From NCBI GenBank assembly GCA_030374765.1, contig JARGXX010000095.1:372001-436000 (forward strand): 64,000 bases of DNA, written 5' to 3'. The notes below the pieces were generated by a model. That model had not been told where the DNA came from. It saw only the letters and a list, made by a program, of their open reading frames with translations, and ran no database searches. The stretch's first letter is position 1. Every line of letters starts with the position of its first letter. Below, one piece after another: positions 11,701 through 22,014 of this stretch. The translations under genes were made by a program, and so were the position numbers. The DNA comes from Agarophyton chilense. Its lineage: Eukaryota; Rhodophyta; Florideophyceae; Gracilariales; Gracilariaceae.

Positions 11701-12999
11701 TCACCGCACTAATCTGTCCCTATTCCTGTCTGTCATGTAGTTGTGTAGAAAAAGAAAATTGGCAGCCAATAAATCTGGGTCCCAAATGCCAGTTTTGAAT
11801 AACCCAGAACCAATGTTGGTCGTTGTATGCGAGCGAGAGTAGGCGTTGTGGATATACTGACCAACATCGAAGGCATTTAGTTTTGACTTCTGCCGTTCTG
11901 CGCGGTGCAGTTCCTGTTGTAAGAAGGACTTAACGGAGTTAAAGACCGTTACATCCAAAGGTTGAGTTACGTGTGATGTGTGTACTGGGAGGGAGATTAC
12001 GACTACTTTATTCTCCTTGAAGAGTTTCAGGGTCTTATACTGGACATGGGCCCACTATCCATCTAGAAGAAGTGGAATTTGCGTGTGTATTGGACGAAGA
12101 ATCTCGGCTTCTGCGACAAAGTTCTTCGCCCATTGGTAAGCAATTTCGGTATCAGCGCCAAAGGGATATCGTTTAAACAAATAAAATTCAAACAAAACGG
12201 CATGCAGCGATTGAACCTGTCTTTGTCCCCTCCGATAATGAGCTAACTAACCTGGAAATATTATTACAGGTTTGTACGAACTTCCGTCCGCTGAGACGAA
12301 GGGCATAAAGATTGCGCGCTTTAAGTTACCCTTCGTCGTCAGGGACTTCTGCACCAGTTTCGCTTTTTTCGCTCCAATTCTATTCTGGAGGCTTCTGCCC
12401 TTCATCTTCGCAAAAGAAGATCCCGATTGATCTGTGTTTAATATATGCCTTGCGCTCTTGATGTTATAACGCTGAACTGCGGCCGTTACTTTGGCAATAT
12501 GTTCTGTCAAAATGCGCGTGGTTACAGCGTTAAATCGTTTATCATCGATCATTTGGACGTGTTGCAGCTTCAGATTGTTTCGTGCCATGAACAATGTTAT
12601 CTACCCCACAGACGGACGATTTTCTGTAAAGGTGATTTCCTTTTGGCGACAGGCCGACTGTATAGAAAAGTAATCTTTTTCTAGATCTTTTACTCCTAGC
12701 CTTGAGAGGGGAGTATTATTCTCTGCAAAGTAAAGGATGGATTTCGTTAGATTCAGTTCATCGCTTTGTTTCAAAGTTATCGGCCGACCCTGGAATAACA
12801 GATGGAAATGTATGTCTCCAGGCTGATGCAGTTGCGTGTCTAGATAGGTATGAGACCATGAGGCGAACGCTCGACGCAAAAAACCAACTGAGACAGAGTA
12901 TTTCGCGGCGAGGGCCTGCGAAGAGACATTGTGCTCAAATCGTTCGAATATGGCCAATATGAGAGTCTCAAGATTACAGTTCATGTTGTGCTCGAGCAC
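11701..12999 (-). pseudogene. Tigger/pogo-type transposase (Tc1/mariner superfamily), one frame with several stops
   Basis: One minus-strand frame runs through the whole gene. It has an N-terminal HTH-like region (ALAAKYSVSVGFLRRAF), then a CENP-B-like second half ending NRPSVG, a stop, and ITLFMARNNLKL. The stop at 12601 (TAG) falls where the family has a Trp after the N-R-P motif. The DDE domain follows: ILNTDQSGSSF (first Asp), KPVIIFPG, LLLDG-stop-WAHV (second Asp block), then VHTSHVTQPLDVTVFNSVK and NIGSGLFKTGIWDPD. Stops also lie at 12247 and 12052. No frame changes are needed, so the copy decayed by point mutation. It would have been a nuclear cut-and-paste transposase. Confidence 0.85.
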
Positions 13000-13574
13000 A
13001 GCTAGTAATGACAGTTCAGACGGGGACTAGAATTTGCTCTTAAAGAGTAGAGCATTGGTGTATGGTAGAATGCGCGCGCCTTTTGAATTCGACATCATGC
13101 AAAGGGAACACTAAAGTCTTATATAGTGAGAGGAGATGTATCTTCATGGATGGGTCTTGGTTTTCGTGCTGAGGCAAAAAGATGGGTATTTTGTTGGTAC
13201 CGTAAAGAGTACAGTGTTCCAGCATTGCTGGAATACACGTTTACGGAGTGCCAGCAGGACCTGCTCTCTGTAGTTTACCGCTGGCGTCGAAAGCCATAAT
13301 GGAACATTAGGAACAAATAATATAGTTGTTATATTTTTTTAGTTAGTGTGCTGCTTTAAACACTGCAAGCAGTAAGCAGTGCTTAGAGTAAACCAGAAGC
13401 ACATAGTAGTAACTATCTATTAGGAATGCGTTTCAGCTCCTTTTTGGAGGTTCTAGATCTCTATAAAAAAGTGCTCTGATGTCTCCGAGTTCTCTCTCGG
13501 ACGACGTAAACTAAAAGGAACACCCAAACACACTATTTTAGTTTGGCTTAGAGCCCTTCAACTTTATCATAAGG
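13000..13574. other. Intergenic, no gene seen
   Basis: AT-rich with a TATAAAAAAG motif near 13461. The section 13420-13560 could be part of an LTR, but I found no second copy. Confidence 0.3.
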
Positions 13575-13696
13575 TGAGGCGTTTGCCGCCTGGGGTCTGG
13601 TAAGGCGACTGTCGCTGGAAGAGCAACCCCATACATTATAAAAAAACTTTTGAGGCGTATGCCGCAGTACAGGGGTCCAGTGAGGTGTTAGCTGCT
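13575..13696. repeat. Four copies of a degenerate 16-mer with hairpin potential
   Basis: The copies start at 13575, 13601, 13651 and 13681: TGAGGCGTTTGCCGCC, TAAGGCGACTGTCGCT, TGAGGCGTATGCCGCA and TGAGGTGTTAGCTGCT. In each the GGC-like and GCC-like halves can still pair, using G-U pairs in copies two and four. Frames without ATG cross the array (one is open from 13603 to 13798), so a decayed coding repeat is an alternative. Confidence 0.4.
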
Positions 13697-14535
13697 GGGT
13701 GGATCACACCCTGTAAGCCTACTGCACTAGTTGAAATACCCTCGGCGTGGGAGGGGAGGCGGTATGTGTGTACTAACGGTACTGGGTCTGTCTAGAGAGC
13801 CTCCAAAGAGTGAAAAGTCTGTGACGGTCGTAAAGACTTGGTGTAGATCTGGGATCTAGTATTAGACGAGACGCGGCTGCAGATGGTGCCGCGTAACCTT
13901 TCCCGCAAAAGGCCAGCTTTCGGTATAGAGAAAAAAACTTATCCTTTTGTTATTAACTCTTTTCAGGAAGTTTTGTAGAGATTTTACACGCCTTTTTGTG
14001 GATAGCACAGAAGTGGGAAGGGTGAAGAAATTGTTACACATCCGGCGTGTCTGACAGGGAGCCAAGATGTCTGACCCCTAGTGACTATTGACATAAGGCT
14101 TTGGTTGCGTTGGTTTAAGAAGTTTAAGAAGTTGAAGAAGATTATTTCAAAATATTTATATCTCATTTCATCTATCTGGGCCATTCAGTAACAGAAAAGG
14201 CCTTATTACGCCGAAGTTTACTGTAACGACTAGCCCACAGCGTCACACCAAAGATGGCGCCCACATGTTTTATGCGCTTTTGGCATTGTCGGATTAAAGT
14301 TTTTTGTCGCTTTAAAATGTGGACAATTAGATAACTGCATTCTGTCACTTGTGTCTACCAGAATTGCATGAGGAGTTGTTTAGCGAAACAAGAGCGTATT
14401 AAAATTGAATCAAACTGTACGTCGGAGACGCTGTGTATTTTGTTGACAGCACATCGGTGCGGCCTTTTGGAGGGCGCCGTCGGGCGCGTCACCGTCAGCA
14501 GCGTCGCACGCGCACGCGCGCGCGACGCGGTCGCC
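13697..14535. other. Intergenic upstream of the coiled-coil gene
   Basis: No gene seen. Base composition shifts from AT-rich to very GC-rich at about 14455, some 80 bp before the chosen start codon of the next gene. Confidence 0.4.
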
Positions 14536-16290
14536 ATGCGCTCCGCGACGCCCTCTTCGCCGCCCTCTTCGCCGCCGACGTCCTCGCCGCCTACGTCTTC
14601 GCCGCCGACGTCGCTGCCGCCGCTGCCGCCGCCGCTGCCATCGCGCGATGCGTCCGCAGCGCGCACGCGCCGCGTGCTGCAAGCCGCGGCCACCACGCGC
14701 CGCGAAGTGTCCACGCTCGTGAGCGCACTATCCGCGCCGCGTCCGCCGCGCGCCCCGCCTCCCGCCGCCGACGCCGCCGCCGCCGCCGCCGTCGCTGCCG
14801 TCGCAGCCGCAAAGACCGCTCGCCGTCGCGCGCTGCTACCGTCCGGCGATTCCGACGCGCTTCGCGCGCGTGCGCGCGCGCTCCAGACCGCCGTCGCCGA
14901 GCGCGATGCCGCGCTGCTCGCGCTCAAGCAGCAGCTCGGGAAGGCGCTCGTCAAGGCGCGCTACGCGCGTCGCGAGCGCGACACCGCCGTGGCGCGCGCG
15001 GCTGCTGCTCCTGCCGCTGCGCGTCGTCTCAACACCGCCTTGCTCACTGCGCGCGCCGCCGCCGCCACTCTCATCGACGACGTCGCCTCTGCTGCTGCCG
15101 CGCTTAGACGCGTGCTGCCGCACCACCCTGCCTTGGACCATCTTACCGCCGCCGCCGAGATGGCCGCTGCAAAGCTTGCTTCGCCTGTCGCCTGCACCAC
15201 GCCCTCGCTTTTGGACGACGACGATGTCAAGAGCGTCGCGTCGTTTGCGTCCTCGCTCGCAGACGATCGCGATGCCCAGCTTCACACCCTCGTCGAGCTC
15301 ATCCAGCTCCTCGAATCGCGCCTCTCCACCGCCGCCGATCTTGATCCCGCCGCCGTCGCCGCCGTCGCCGCCTCCGCCGCCCTCACCCGCGCTCGCCGCA
15401 CCGTGCATGCCGTGCGTCAACAACATCCTCACCAGCCTGCCTCCGACCCCGGCCCCGACCCCGGCCCCGGCCCCGGCTCCGGCTCCGACCGCGCGTCTGA
15501 CGCCGAGGCACGTCTGCGTGAGGCGCAGCGCCAGCTGCGTGACATGACCGACCGAGTCAACGCGCTGCAAGGCATTGCCGAGCGCGCAGTGCGCGCCGAC
15601 GAGGCGCTCGCCAAGAACCACCAACTCGAATCGCAGCTTGCTGCCGCAAAGAAGACCATCCAGCGCCTCTTGCAGCAGCGCTGCTCAAAGTCCCCGTCAA
15701 AGCTTGCCCGTGGGCGCGCCGACGCTTCGCGCGAGCCGCAACCGCACGTCAATTGGCGTCGACGTGCCGCCGAGGCCGCCGAAGCAACCGCTGCTGCCGC
15801 CGACGCTACCCCCGCCGACGCTGCACCCGCCGACGCTGCACCCGCCGACGCCGCACCCGCCGACGCTGCACCCCCCGACGCTGCGTGCGCTGTCGTTCCC
15901 GACGCACCGGGGGCACGCGTCCGTGCCCCCTCGCTGCCCGTGCTGCCGCCGGCCAGCGCAGATACCGTGCGCCGCATCCTGGATTGGAGACAGCGTGCGA
16001 GCGAAAACCACGCAGTGCTGCCGCCGCGCACCGCAGAGCATGCGCGCAGCGCCGTCGACGCCGCCGACGATCGCTTGCTCAACGGTGAGGCAAACTCAGT
16101 CGTCGACAGTTTCGGCTCCATCAGCGCCCACAGCTTGCCGGTGCAGCACGTGCTTAGGCGCCGCGACTCCTTCTTGTCGGCCGGTGGCGTCAGCGTGGGC
16201 GCGGAGCACATTGTATTGCCCAACGGCAGGAATCCTTTTGCGTCTAATAAGACTCCAAAGCTTGACGGCCTCAGGTTTTTGTTGGGCTGA
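14536..16290 (+). CDS. GC-rich Ala/Pro-rich protein with coiled-coil segments
   Basis: 584 residues from the ATG at 14536, which sits in a good context (GTCGCCATGC) at the onset of high GC. An in-frame ATG at 14368 would add 56 residues of unlike composition. The N-terminus has Ser/Pro repeats (SSPPT units), followed by long Ala/Arg-rich helical stretches with heptad-like Leu spacing (residues about 110-210 and 320-380), a Gly/Pro dipeptide run near residue 307, and five tandem PADAA units (15-bp repeats, about 15812-15886). The last 100 residues are less biased and end PNGRNPFASNKTPKLDGLRF, the likeliest conserved motif. No catalytic domain is recognised. A structural or cytoskeletal role is possible but unproven. 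Confidence 0.65.
   Translation: MRSATPSSPPSSPPTSSPPTSSPPTSLPPLPPPLPSRDASAARTRRVLQAAATTRREVSTLVSALSAPRPPRAPPPAADAAAAAAVAAVAAAKTARRRALLPSGDSDALRARARALQTAVAERDAALLALKQQLGKALVKARYARRERDTAVARAAAAPAAARRLNTALLTARAAAATLIDDVASAAAALRRVLPHHPALDHLTAAAEMAAAKLASPVACTTPSLLDDDDVKSVASFASSLADDRDAQLHTLVELIQLLESRLSTAADLDPAAVAAVAASAALTRARRTVHAVRQQHPHQPASDPGPDPGPGPGSGSDRASDAEARLREAQRQLRDMTDRVNALQGIAERAVRADEALAKNHQLESQLAAAKKTIQRLLQQRCSKSPSKLARGRADASREPQPHVNWRRRAAEAAEATAAAADATPADAAPADAAPADAAPADAAPPDAACAVVPDAPGARVRAPSLPVLPPASADTVRRILDWRQRASENHAVLPPRTAEHARSAVDAADDRLLNGEANSVVDSFGSISAHSLPVQHVLRRRDSFLSAGGVSVGAEHIVLPNGRNPFASNKTPKLDGLRFLLG
15812..15886 (+). repeat. 15-bp tandem repeat encoding PADAA
   Basis: About five head-to-tail copies of gcacccgccgacgct-like units inside the coiled-coil gene, differing at one or two bases each. 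This is an in-frame coding minisatellite. Confidence 0.75.
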
Positions 16291-18300
16291 TCTTTGTCGT
16301 GTGCCTGTTGCCTGCTCTTTTTCCATGTATCGTTTGCTTGCTCAACGTTGTATTGCTCGCCGTTCAACCTTGTACTACTTGTTTTGTTTTATGGTTTTCG
16401 ATGCACCTAATTATGTAGATCAACAATACCTCCCAATAGAGCTCACACATCCACACACTACTTGTAACTGTCGTCAAATCTACAACTGTTTTCTGTTCTT
16501 CGCGCCTTGGCCTATCGTCCATTGTACATCGTGTGCATATCGCTGCAATGCAGCTTATGCTTCTGTTTCAATTAGTGACCATTTGCAACAGCGCATTGTC
16601 CCTTTGCTGTCGTGGATTGATGCAGTACAAGCGTCCGCAGTCGTCTTCATGTACAATAGCCTGTAAGAGACACAAAACGTCACCTTTGCTCACGTGCACA
16701 CTGCCAATTCTTCTCCCTCCTTCACTTTGATCTACCGAACCTTGCTCTTTTCGCACAACAACGATTCTGTAGTGCTGACTCCGCGGTCCTTCTTCGTCCA
16801 CTGCTTGCCTACGGCTCGGGACCGATTTCGTCCATTTCGTGCCCCATTATCTGCGCTCGGTTTTCGATATAATTCATTCAAATCCCACCGTTCTTAGTTT
16901 CACGCGAAAAACATGCCAACCAGTGTTTCATGACCATCGAGCACCTCACATTGTCACGCTACTGCGCACTTGTGTTCTCTTTCACAGGTTCCGAAACAAA
17001 TTGTGAGACCAGAACGAGCACACAATCTCGTCGTGATTAAAGTGCTGACTCAACGAGAACGAGCACTCAAAGTTCCTCGTCAGGACTTCTTTTCGAATAA
17101 ATCATATGCAATCTTGACCTGAATATTCCAACGGCAACGAGAAAGGCGCTGCTGTCGACAGTGAAAGGTACATCCGAGTCTCTTTCGGCTGCACCTCTCG
17201 TCCTGGGCGGGATCACTGCTAAACCGTCTCATTATTGTATCGAGGGTGTATTTGTCTCAACTTTGCGGGGTAAACGAACCGTGTAGCGTCCGAACAAAAG
17301 ATGCGTTCGCGGTCATGTTCTAAGTAATCCCTGCCTCAACCTGCCTATGATGCGTTTTCAGCGACAACCTTGGTTGTTGAGCTCTTGTTTGTACTCGCAC
17401 TACTGTCATCGGTTTCTCAGGCGTCGATCCAAGACAACCCCGACAAATTGACAGACGCTCTCTACCGCAGTTCAGATGGCTACCTTCGACGGCGCCCGTT
17501 GGACCGGTGTCGCTGCCGACCTCCGTCTTCTCTAGCGTTCGTAAATCATGGCTTTCTTCTCTCCATGCACCATCGTAGTTGACAGCATTCAAGACAGAGA
17601 AACCATGTAGATAAAATGTGGAGTGTAAGCATTCGACCACTTTCTGACTGTTTCAGTTCGCCAAGAACGCCATGCGCTGGTGTGGAAAGTAAAGAAATGC
17701 TGCAGAAAGTATGTGTAGCAACCGTTCGTCAAAATTCCCGCTGGAATTATTCGCCAGTTCGCATGAAAGATCAGAACAAATACCCTTCGTACATCACAAC
17801 ATGTACATTGTGAGAAAAGACCAAAGACTTCGGGGAGGCGCCGCCGGGTTCTACTGGAAATAGAATCCACTGAGAACATGACGCCCGCTTCAAAGTTTCC
17901 GTCATCGAACGTTGTTGCAGTCGGCGCGTTCATGTGCATATGGGCATGAGAGATAAAAAGTGAACGGGTTGCAATCTTTTGCTGCCCCTCTCTCCCCCGT
18001 CATCTTTGTCATAACATTTCAACCTCTCCAGGCTTCTGAAATACTCTGGAATGCATATTTGTTTCAATTTCTTTGCATCGTAGAGTGAACACGAAAATTA
18101 CCATGCATATGTGATTGTTTCTCATGCCTGCGCGGCGTCCTTGTCGAAAGTGGAAGGAGAACTGGGGCGGGGGAGTGGTTATCCGTGAAATGCATATTAA
18201 GTGGGGACGCTCACATCTATGGGCGACGATCCCAGCACGGTGGTCCTGAACAGCACTCGTCAACAATAAGTTTAGTTTTACACGGAAAAAAAGCTCATAC
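16291..18300. other. Two-kilobase intergenic stretch
   Basis: No frame here shows recognisable domains on either strand. The first part should hold the 3' UTR of the coiled-coil gene and the last part the promoter of the gene at 18301. Frames of 106-116 codons on the minus strand at 17320-17939 look like chance. Confidence 0.45.
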
Positions 18301-19527
18301 ATGATGAGCCTCCGAAGCTCGGGTTCATACCCGTTTTACTTCATCCTCCTAGTGCTCTGTTCAACTACTTTCTGTCATGGATTTGTTCTTCCGTTCTTGT
18401 CTACTAGGTTGGCCCAGCAGCCCCTCGGATTCGACACCGGAGCAGGCGCCCCCAAGACATTTATATTTACGAACTTGCATTGGTGGGAGTCTGTGGATCA
18501 CCAACTGACAACAATCGCTACGTTGCTCGCGCTGGCGCAAAATACAAGCTCAGTCGCAGTGGTTCCGCAGTTTCCTTCTAAGGAATCTTCCCTGAGCTCC
18601 AACAAATCTCTGTTGGGTGACTTCTTTGACATTTCAGCCGTGAAAAGGTTACAGCCCGTAATGACCTTGGCCGAGTTTATGAGAACCAATGAGTATCAAC
18701 AGTTGAAGGCCGAGGAAACTGGATCTATTCCTTTTCCAAAACTTTCTCAAGAGGAGTACGAGGCGCGCTTAAAGGTTTTTGGGCACTTGGAGACCACTCA
18801 GGTTGCGCTCGCCATGCCTTCAATCGACCCCGAAAACACGAGTCAGAGATGCGACCGTTATGGTGGGACAATGCACCTGTCAAGTGACGGGAAAACAAGG
18901 TTTATATTCCTCGACCGAATTCATTTTCTTCACTTTTGCACCGAGAAGTTCATGCCATGGTGGTACACAATTCGACACCGCATTTCTCCCAGAAAACCCT
19001 TCGTGGACATTGCAAATCGGTATGTGGCGAAAAGCACCAGGCCTCTAACCGTCATACATGTGAATGACGTTCTCGAGCACCAAAAGGAACGCGAGGACGA
19101 AGAAATCGAGCGGTACGCGCGTCAAATTGTGGACTCGCTGAGAAACAATCAAGCGATCAGTGGAACGCTCTACATAATCTCCGCCAAGCAGGGCAAGAAT
19201 GTCAACAAGGTAATCAGTCTACTAAGGGAGGAATTCGAAACCATTCATGATTGCTCACAGATTTACAATTGTATGTCAGAGGTTCCAAGAGACATCATGT
19301 TCGGCACTCTTAGTGACGAAGAGTATCAGACTTTGTTCAAGTCTGAGGAGTCGCTGAAAATACTCGAGTGGACTCTCGGTTCGCAAGCAGACCTGTTCAT
19401 TGGAAACATATACTCGCCGTTCTCAAGGAACATTTGCCTACATCGCAAGCTACACGGGATGGGCTACTCTGCGCTGAAAGGGTTTTCCGAGCTGAGAAAG
19501 GTGTGGTCTTGGAATCTTCTTGGCTAG
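18301..19527 (+). CDS. Secretory-pathway protein, O-fucosyltransferase-like
   Basis: 408 residues. Residues 8-27 form a hydrophobic signal peptide or anchor (FYFILLVLCSTTFCHGF), so the product enters the ER/Golgi lumen. The body begins PKTFIFTNLHWWESVDHQL, an early beta-alpha unit where GT-B fucosyltransferases have a small-residue-rich loop. Near the C-terminus is LEWTLGSQADLFIGNIYSPFSRN, which resembles the donor-site block of GDP-fucose O-fucosyltransferases (S-x-A-D-x-F-I/V-G-N-x-x-S-x-F/S). Cysteines cluster around residues 183, 218, 324 and 330. The family call is by this C-terminal block only. It converges on the PDI gene with about 200 bp between stops. Confidence 0.6.
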   Translation: MMSLRSSGSYPFYFILLVLCSTTFCHGFVLPFLSTRLAQQPLGFDTGAGAPKTFIFTNLHWWESVDHQLTTIATLLALAQNTSSVAVVPQFPSKESSLSSNKSLLGDFFDISAVKRLQPVMTLAEFMRTNEYQQLKAEETGSIPFPKLSQEEYEARLKVFGHLETTQVALAMPSIDPENTSQRCDRYGGTMHLSSDGKTRFIFLDRIHFLHFCTEKFMPWWYTIRHRISPRKPFVDIANRYVAKSTRPLTVIHVNDVLEHQKEREDEEIERYARQIVDSLRNNQAISGTLYIISAKQGKNVNKVISLLREEFETIHDCSQIYNCMSEVPRDIMFGTLSDEEYQTLFKSEESLKILEWTLGSQADLFIGNIYSPFSRNICLHRKLHGMGYSALKGFSELRKVWSWNLLG

Positions 19528-19730
19528 TTACTTGCGTAGCCAACTTGTGAAGAGACAAGAATGTCACACGACCAATCTCAATAAAGTAAGGCTCTTTGGT
19601 CTCACACTAGTTAAAGACTAAAACCAAACGTTAGATTTAATAACAAAAGTACAACTCTGATAACCAAGTGGTACAAAGGAAAAAGCGCAGTGTCGATGAT
19701 AAGAAAGCGCCAAGAGTGGCCCAGCACGCA

Positions 19731-20882
19731 TCACAATTCATCTTTGGCACTCTCTGTAGACTGTTGTTTGCTCTTGCGTCGCTGTTCGTAAATCTGTCTA
19801 ATCTGCTCGGCATGCTCTTCCTCATTGGCAAACAAGACACCATTCGCTTTCATCTCCTGGTATTCTTCTTCGGATACCGTGTATGTAGTAGCTTCTTTCT
19901 CATCGTCCTGCGGTTCAATTCCAATCTCATACATGACACGGTCAGAAATGAACTGGATGATATTTTCGGTGTCCTCAAAGTCGTCATCACATGAAATAGG
20001 GGTTTTGCAGCGCGGCATATCAGCTTCATCGCAAGACGAGAAATACAGGCAGGACGGAGTGCCAGGCAGTTGAAAGCGACGAATCAAAGAGTGATCGGCC
20101 GTCACGTCTGCAAAGGCAATGGTGACATTATCAGCGCCGGTAAACGCGCTGCTAGCCTGTCGCCACTGGATGAGAATGTCCCTTAGAAAAGGGTCGTCGT
20201 TTTCGTAGAACAATACCATGAGGCGATGGGCGGGGTTTGCGTACACGAACGAATCAAAATTGTGGACTGTTAAGACAGTTGGTTCGCGAATGCCCATTTT
20301 GGTGATGCCATCGTCATAAATAGCTTGACGCTCTTGCTGATTGAGATCGTGGTGCGGGTCATGAGAAGCGCTCGAGCCGAGGTTATACGGATGCTTTTTT
20401 CGCCACTTGAGAAATTTATCACGCGGAGCGAAGTGAATGATGGGGGAGGAGTTGGTGTGATTATTGACAAATTCGGCTATGAGCTCCGCCCATCGCCAGT
20501 CCGAAAAGTGTGCAGGGTGTGAGATTTTGTCGTGCAAATCGAAACCGCGCGGGAAGAATAGGATGGTGGGGAAGCCGGTGACACTGAGCTTTTGGGCTAT
20601 GGCCGGCTCCTGATCGGCATCGGCGCGCGCCACGAGCACGGCGGGATTGTCTCGCACGGCTTTCGCGATGGCACTGATTTCGGGTGAGAGGGCGCGGCAG
20701 TGGTCGCACCAGGAGACGGTGAGGAAGAGCAGGAGCGGGTGGGAAGATAGGGATGCGGTGAAAGTTTCATAGGTTAGGGCGTCAATATAGCGGGCATGAA
20801 TGGGAGCGAGTGTGGAGAGAAGAAGAAGAAGAAGAAGAAGAGGGGCGAGCAGCGAGGGGGAATAGAGGAGAGATGACGCCAT
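19731..20882 (-). CDS. Protein disulfide isomerase-like ER protein with KDEL
   Basis: 383 residues. An N-terminal signal peptide has a run of leucines encoded by a GAA/CTT microsatellite (20818-20847). A thioredoxin domain (about residues 33-140) carries the active site VSWCDHCRALSPE, with Cys59 and Cys62, and the cis-Pro loop GFPTILFFP. A second thioredoxin-like domain (about 200-325) has FPTILFF-like and LPGTPSCLYF strands but no CXXC. An acidic helical tail ends in KDEL, the retrieval signal for the ER lumen. The role is oxidation or isomerisation of disulfides in secretory proteins. CDHC is an uncommon variant of CGHC. The length and two-domain plan resemble short PDIs rather than the four-domain a-b-b'-a' enzyme. 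Single exon. Confidence 0.85.
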   Translation of the reverse strand: MASSLLYSPSLLAPLLLLLLLLSTLAPIHARYIDALTYETFTASLSSHPLLLFLTVSWCDHCRALSPEISAIAKAVRDNPAVLVARADADQEPAIAQKLSVTGFPTILFFPRGFDLHDKISHPAHFSDWRWAELIAEFVNNHTNSSPIIHFAPRDKFLKWRKKHPYNLGSSASHDPHHDLNQQERQAIYDDGITKMGIREPTVLTVHNFDSFVYANPAHRLMVLFYENDDPFLRDILIQWRQASSAFTGADNVTIAFADVTADHSLIRRFQLPGTPSCLYFSSCDEADMPRCKTPISCDDDFEDTENIIQFISDRVMYEIGIEPQDDEKEATTYTVSEEEYQEMKANGVLFANEEEHAEQIRQIYEQRRKSKQQSTESAKDEL

Positions 20883-21252
20883 GATGAGGGAGTGAGTGAG
20901 GGAGAGGGCGGCAGTGAACGCGGAATCATGGTGGAGTAGACTGCAAAGGGTAGACTGCAGGCGGTGCGAGGGGGGAAGAGATCGGCGGTGGGAGGGGAAA
21001 TGGGGTTTGGTGGAGATACAGGGGGCTGTGTACCAAAAAAAAAGGTACAGTTACGAAGGTAGCAGCGTAGACAGAGCGGGAGGAGGAATAATGTTGTACA
21101 AGCGCTTACAGCCATGCACGCGCGCGTGGGCGGCGGTTGGCGACAGCGCAAACGGAATTTGGGCGCGTGTTGATTGGCGGCAACGAGCGCGAAGCGGCAC
21201 GACGCGACCGAAGACGGAGAGCGGTATGCGGCTGACAGCGCACACAACGCTG

Positions 21253-22014
21253 CTACATGCGACGATTGGCGACGAAGGGGGCGGTTGGTAGTGGAGAGGT
21301 GGAGGACCACGCATCCCAGCGCGAGAGGGGCGACGACGACGGATGTGGCGAAGGCGACGGTGACGGCGTCGACGACAGTGGCAGCGGTGGCGGTAGCGGC
21401 GATAGCGGCGGCGCGGCCGACAGCCCGAACGGAAGTTGGCACTGCGCGCTTGCGCCCGATACCAGCTCGAAGGGCGCCGGCGACGCGCGCTCGCACGGCG
21501 GCGACACACCCAACGCGCTGCCCCACACTGCCTCCCGCGGCGCGGGCGCGGGTGAGGGCGAGAGAACGGGAACGAGAGCGGGGGAGGAGGCGGAAGGGGG
21601 AACGACGGCGCCATTGAGAGCGGGAGCGCGAAGCGCACGATGGCGCGCTACAACGACGTGAGTCATGCTGACAACGAGGTGGAGGCAGTGGAGCGGGGGG
21701 TGAGCGCGAAAGGCGTGCTGCAGCGAAGCAGCCTCGGAAGCGGACAGAAAAGGCGCCAGCGCGTGGAAGGCTGCGCACGCGGTGGCCAACGCGGGGCGGT
21801 CAGCCGCGCAAGTCAGCGGCGTGGTCGGCGACGGCGGCGGCGCGGCCGTGGTCGCAGCCGCCGCCACCACCACAGATGCGTCCCACTTCCAGCGCCGGAA
21901 CGACGCCGCGGCCCAAGGCGGCGGCGGCAGCGGCGGCGGCGGCAGAGGCGGAGGCGGCGGCGGCGGAAGTTGCGGCGGCGGCGCGTGGCGCGGCGCGGCG
22001 CCCGGCGGCTTCAT
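21253..22014 (-). CDS. Proline/alanine-rich hypothetical protein
   Basis: 253 residues in the longest minus-strand frame that starts near the CYC1 promoter. It opens with a polyproline stretch (encoded by the GGC/CCG repeat at about 21900-22000), has a more ordinary middle (ATACAAFHALAPFLSASEAA, then LHCLHLVVSMTHVVVARHRA) and a Pro/Ser-rich end. Other GC-rich frames overlap on both strands (for example 20774-21778 minus and 21640-22194 plus), so the frame choice is uncertain. I chose this one for its less biased middle and its head-to-head position with CYC1. No domain is recognised. Confidence 0.35.
   Translation of the reverse strand: MKPPGAAPRHAPPPQLPPPPPPPLPPPPLPPPPWAAASFRRWKWDASVVVAAAATTAAPPPSPTTPLTCAADRPALATACAAFHALAPFLSASEAASLQHAFRAHPPLHCLHLVVSMTHVVVARHRALRAPALNGAVVPPSASSPALVPVLSPSPAPAPREAVWGSALGVSPPCERASPAPFELVSGASAQCQLPFGLSAAPPLSPLPPPLPLSSTPSPSPSPHPSSSPLSRWDAWSSTSPLPTAPFVANRRM

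Noticed and set aside
13575-13696. CRISPR array
   Set aside because: Repeats are short, degenerate and unevenly spaced, and the genome is eukaryotic.
14410-15624. Several long Arg/Ala-rich or Gly-rich frames on both strands over the coiled-coil gene
   Set aside because: They are shadows of the high-GC codon usage of the plus-strand gene; only that frame has balanced coiled-coil segments and a sensible C-terminus.
17320-17939. Two minus-strand frames of 106 and 116 codons
   Set aside because: No recognisable motifs, overlapping each other in different frames, and no supporting splice sites.
20774-21778. 334-residue minus-strand Arg/Ser-rich frame upstream of the PDI gene
   Set aside because: Composition is that of a GC-rich shadow frame and it overlaps the PDI start; no domain is seen.
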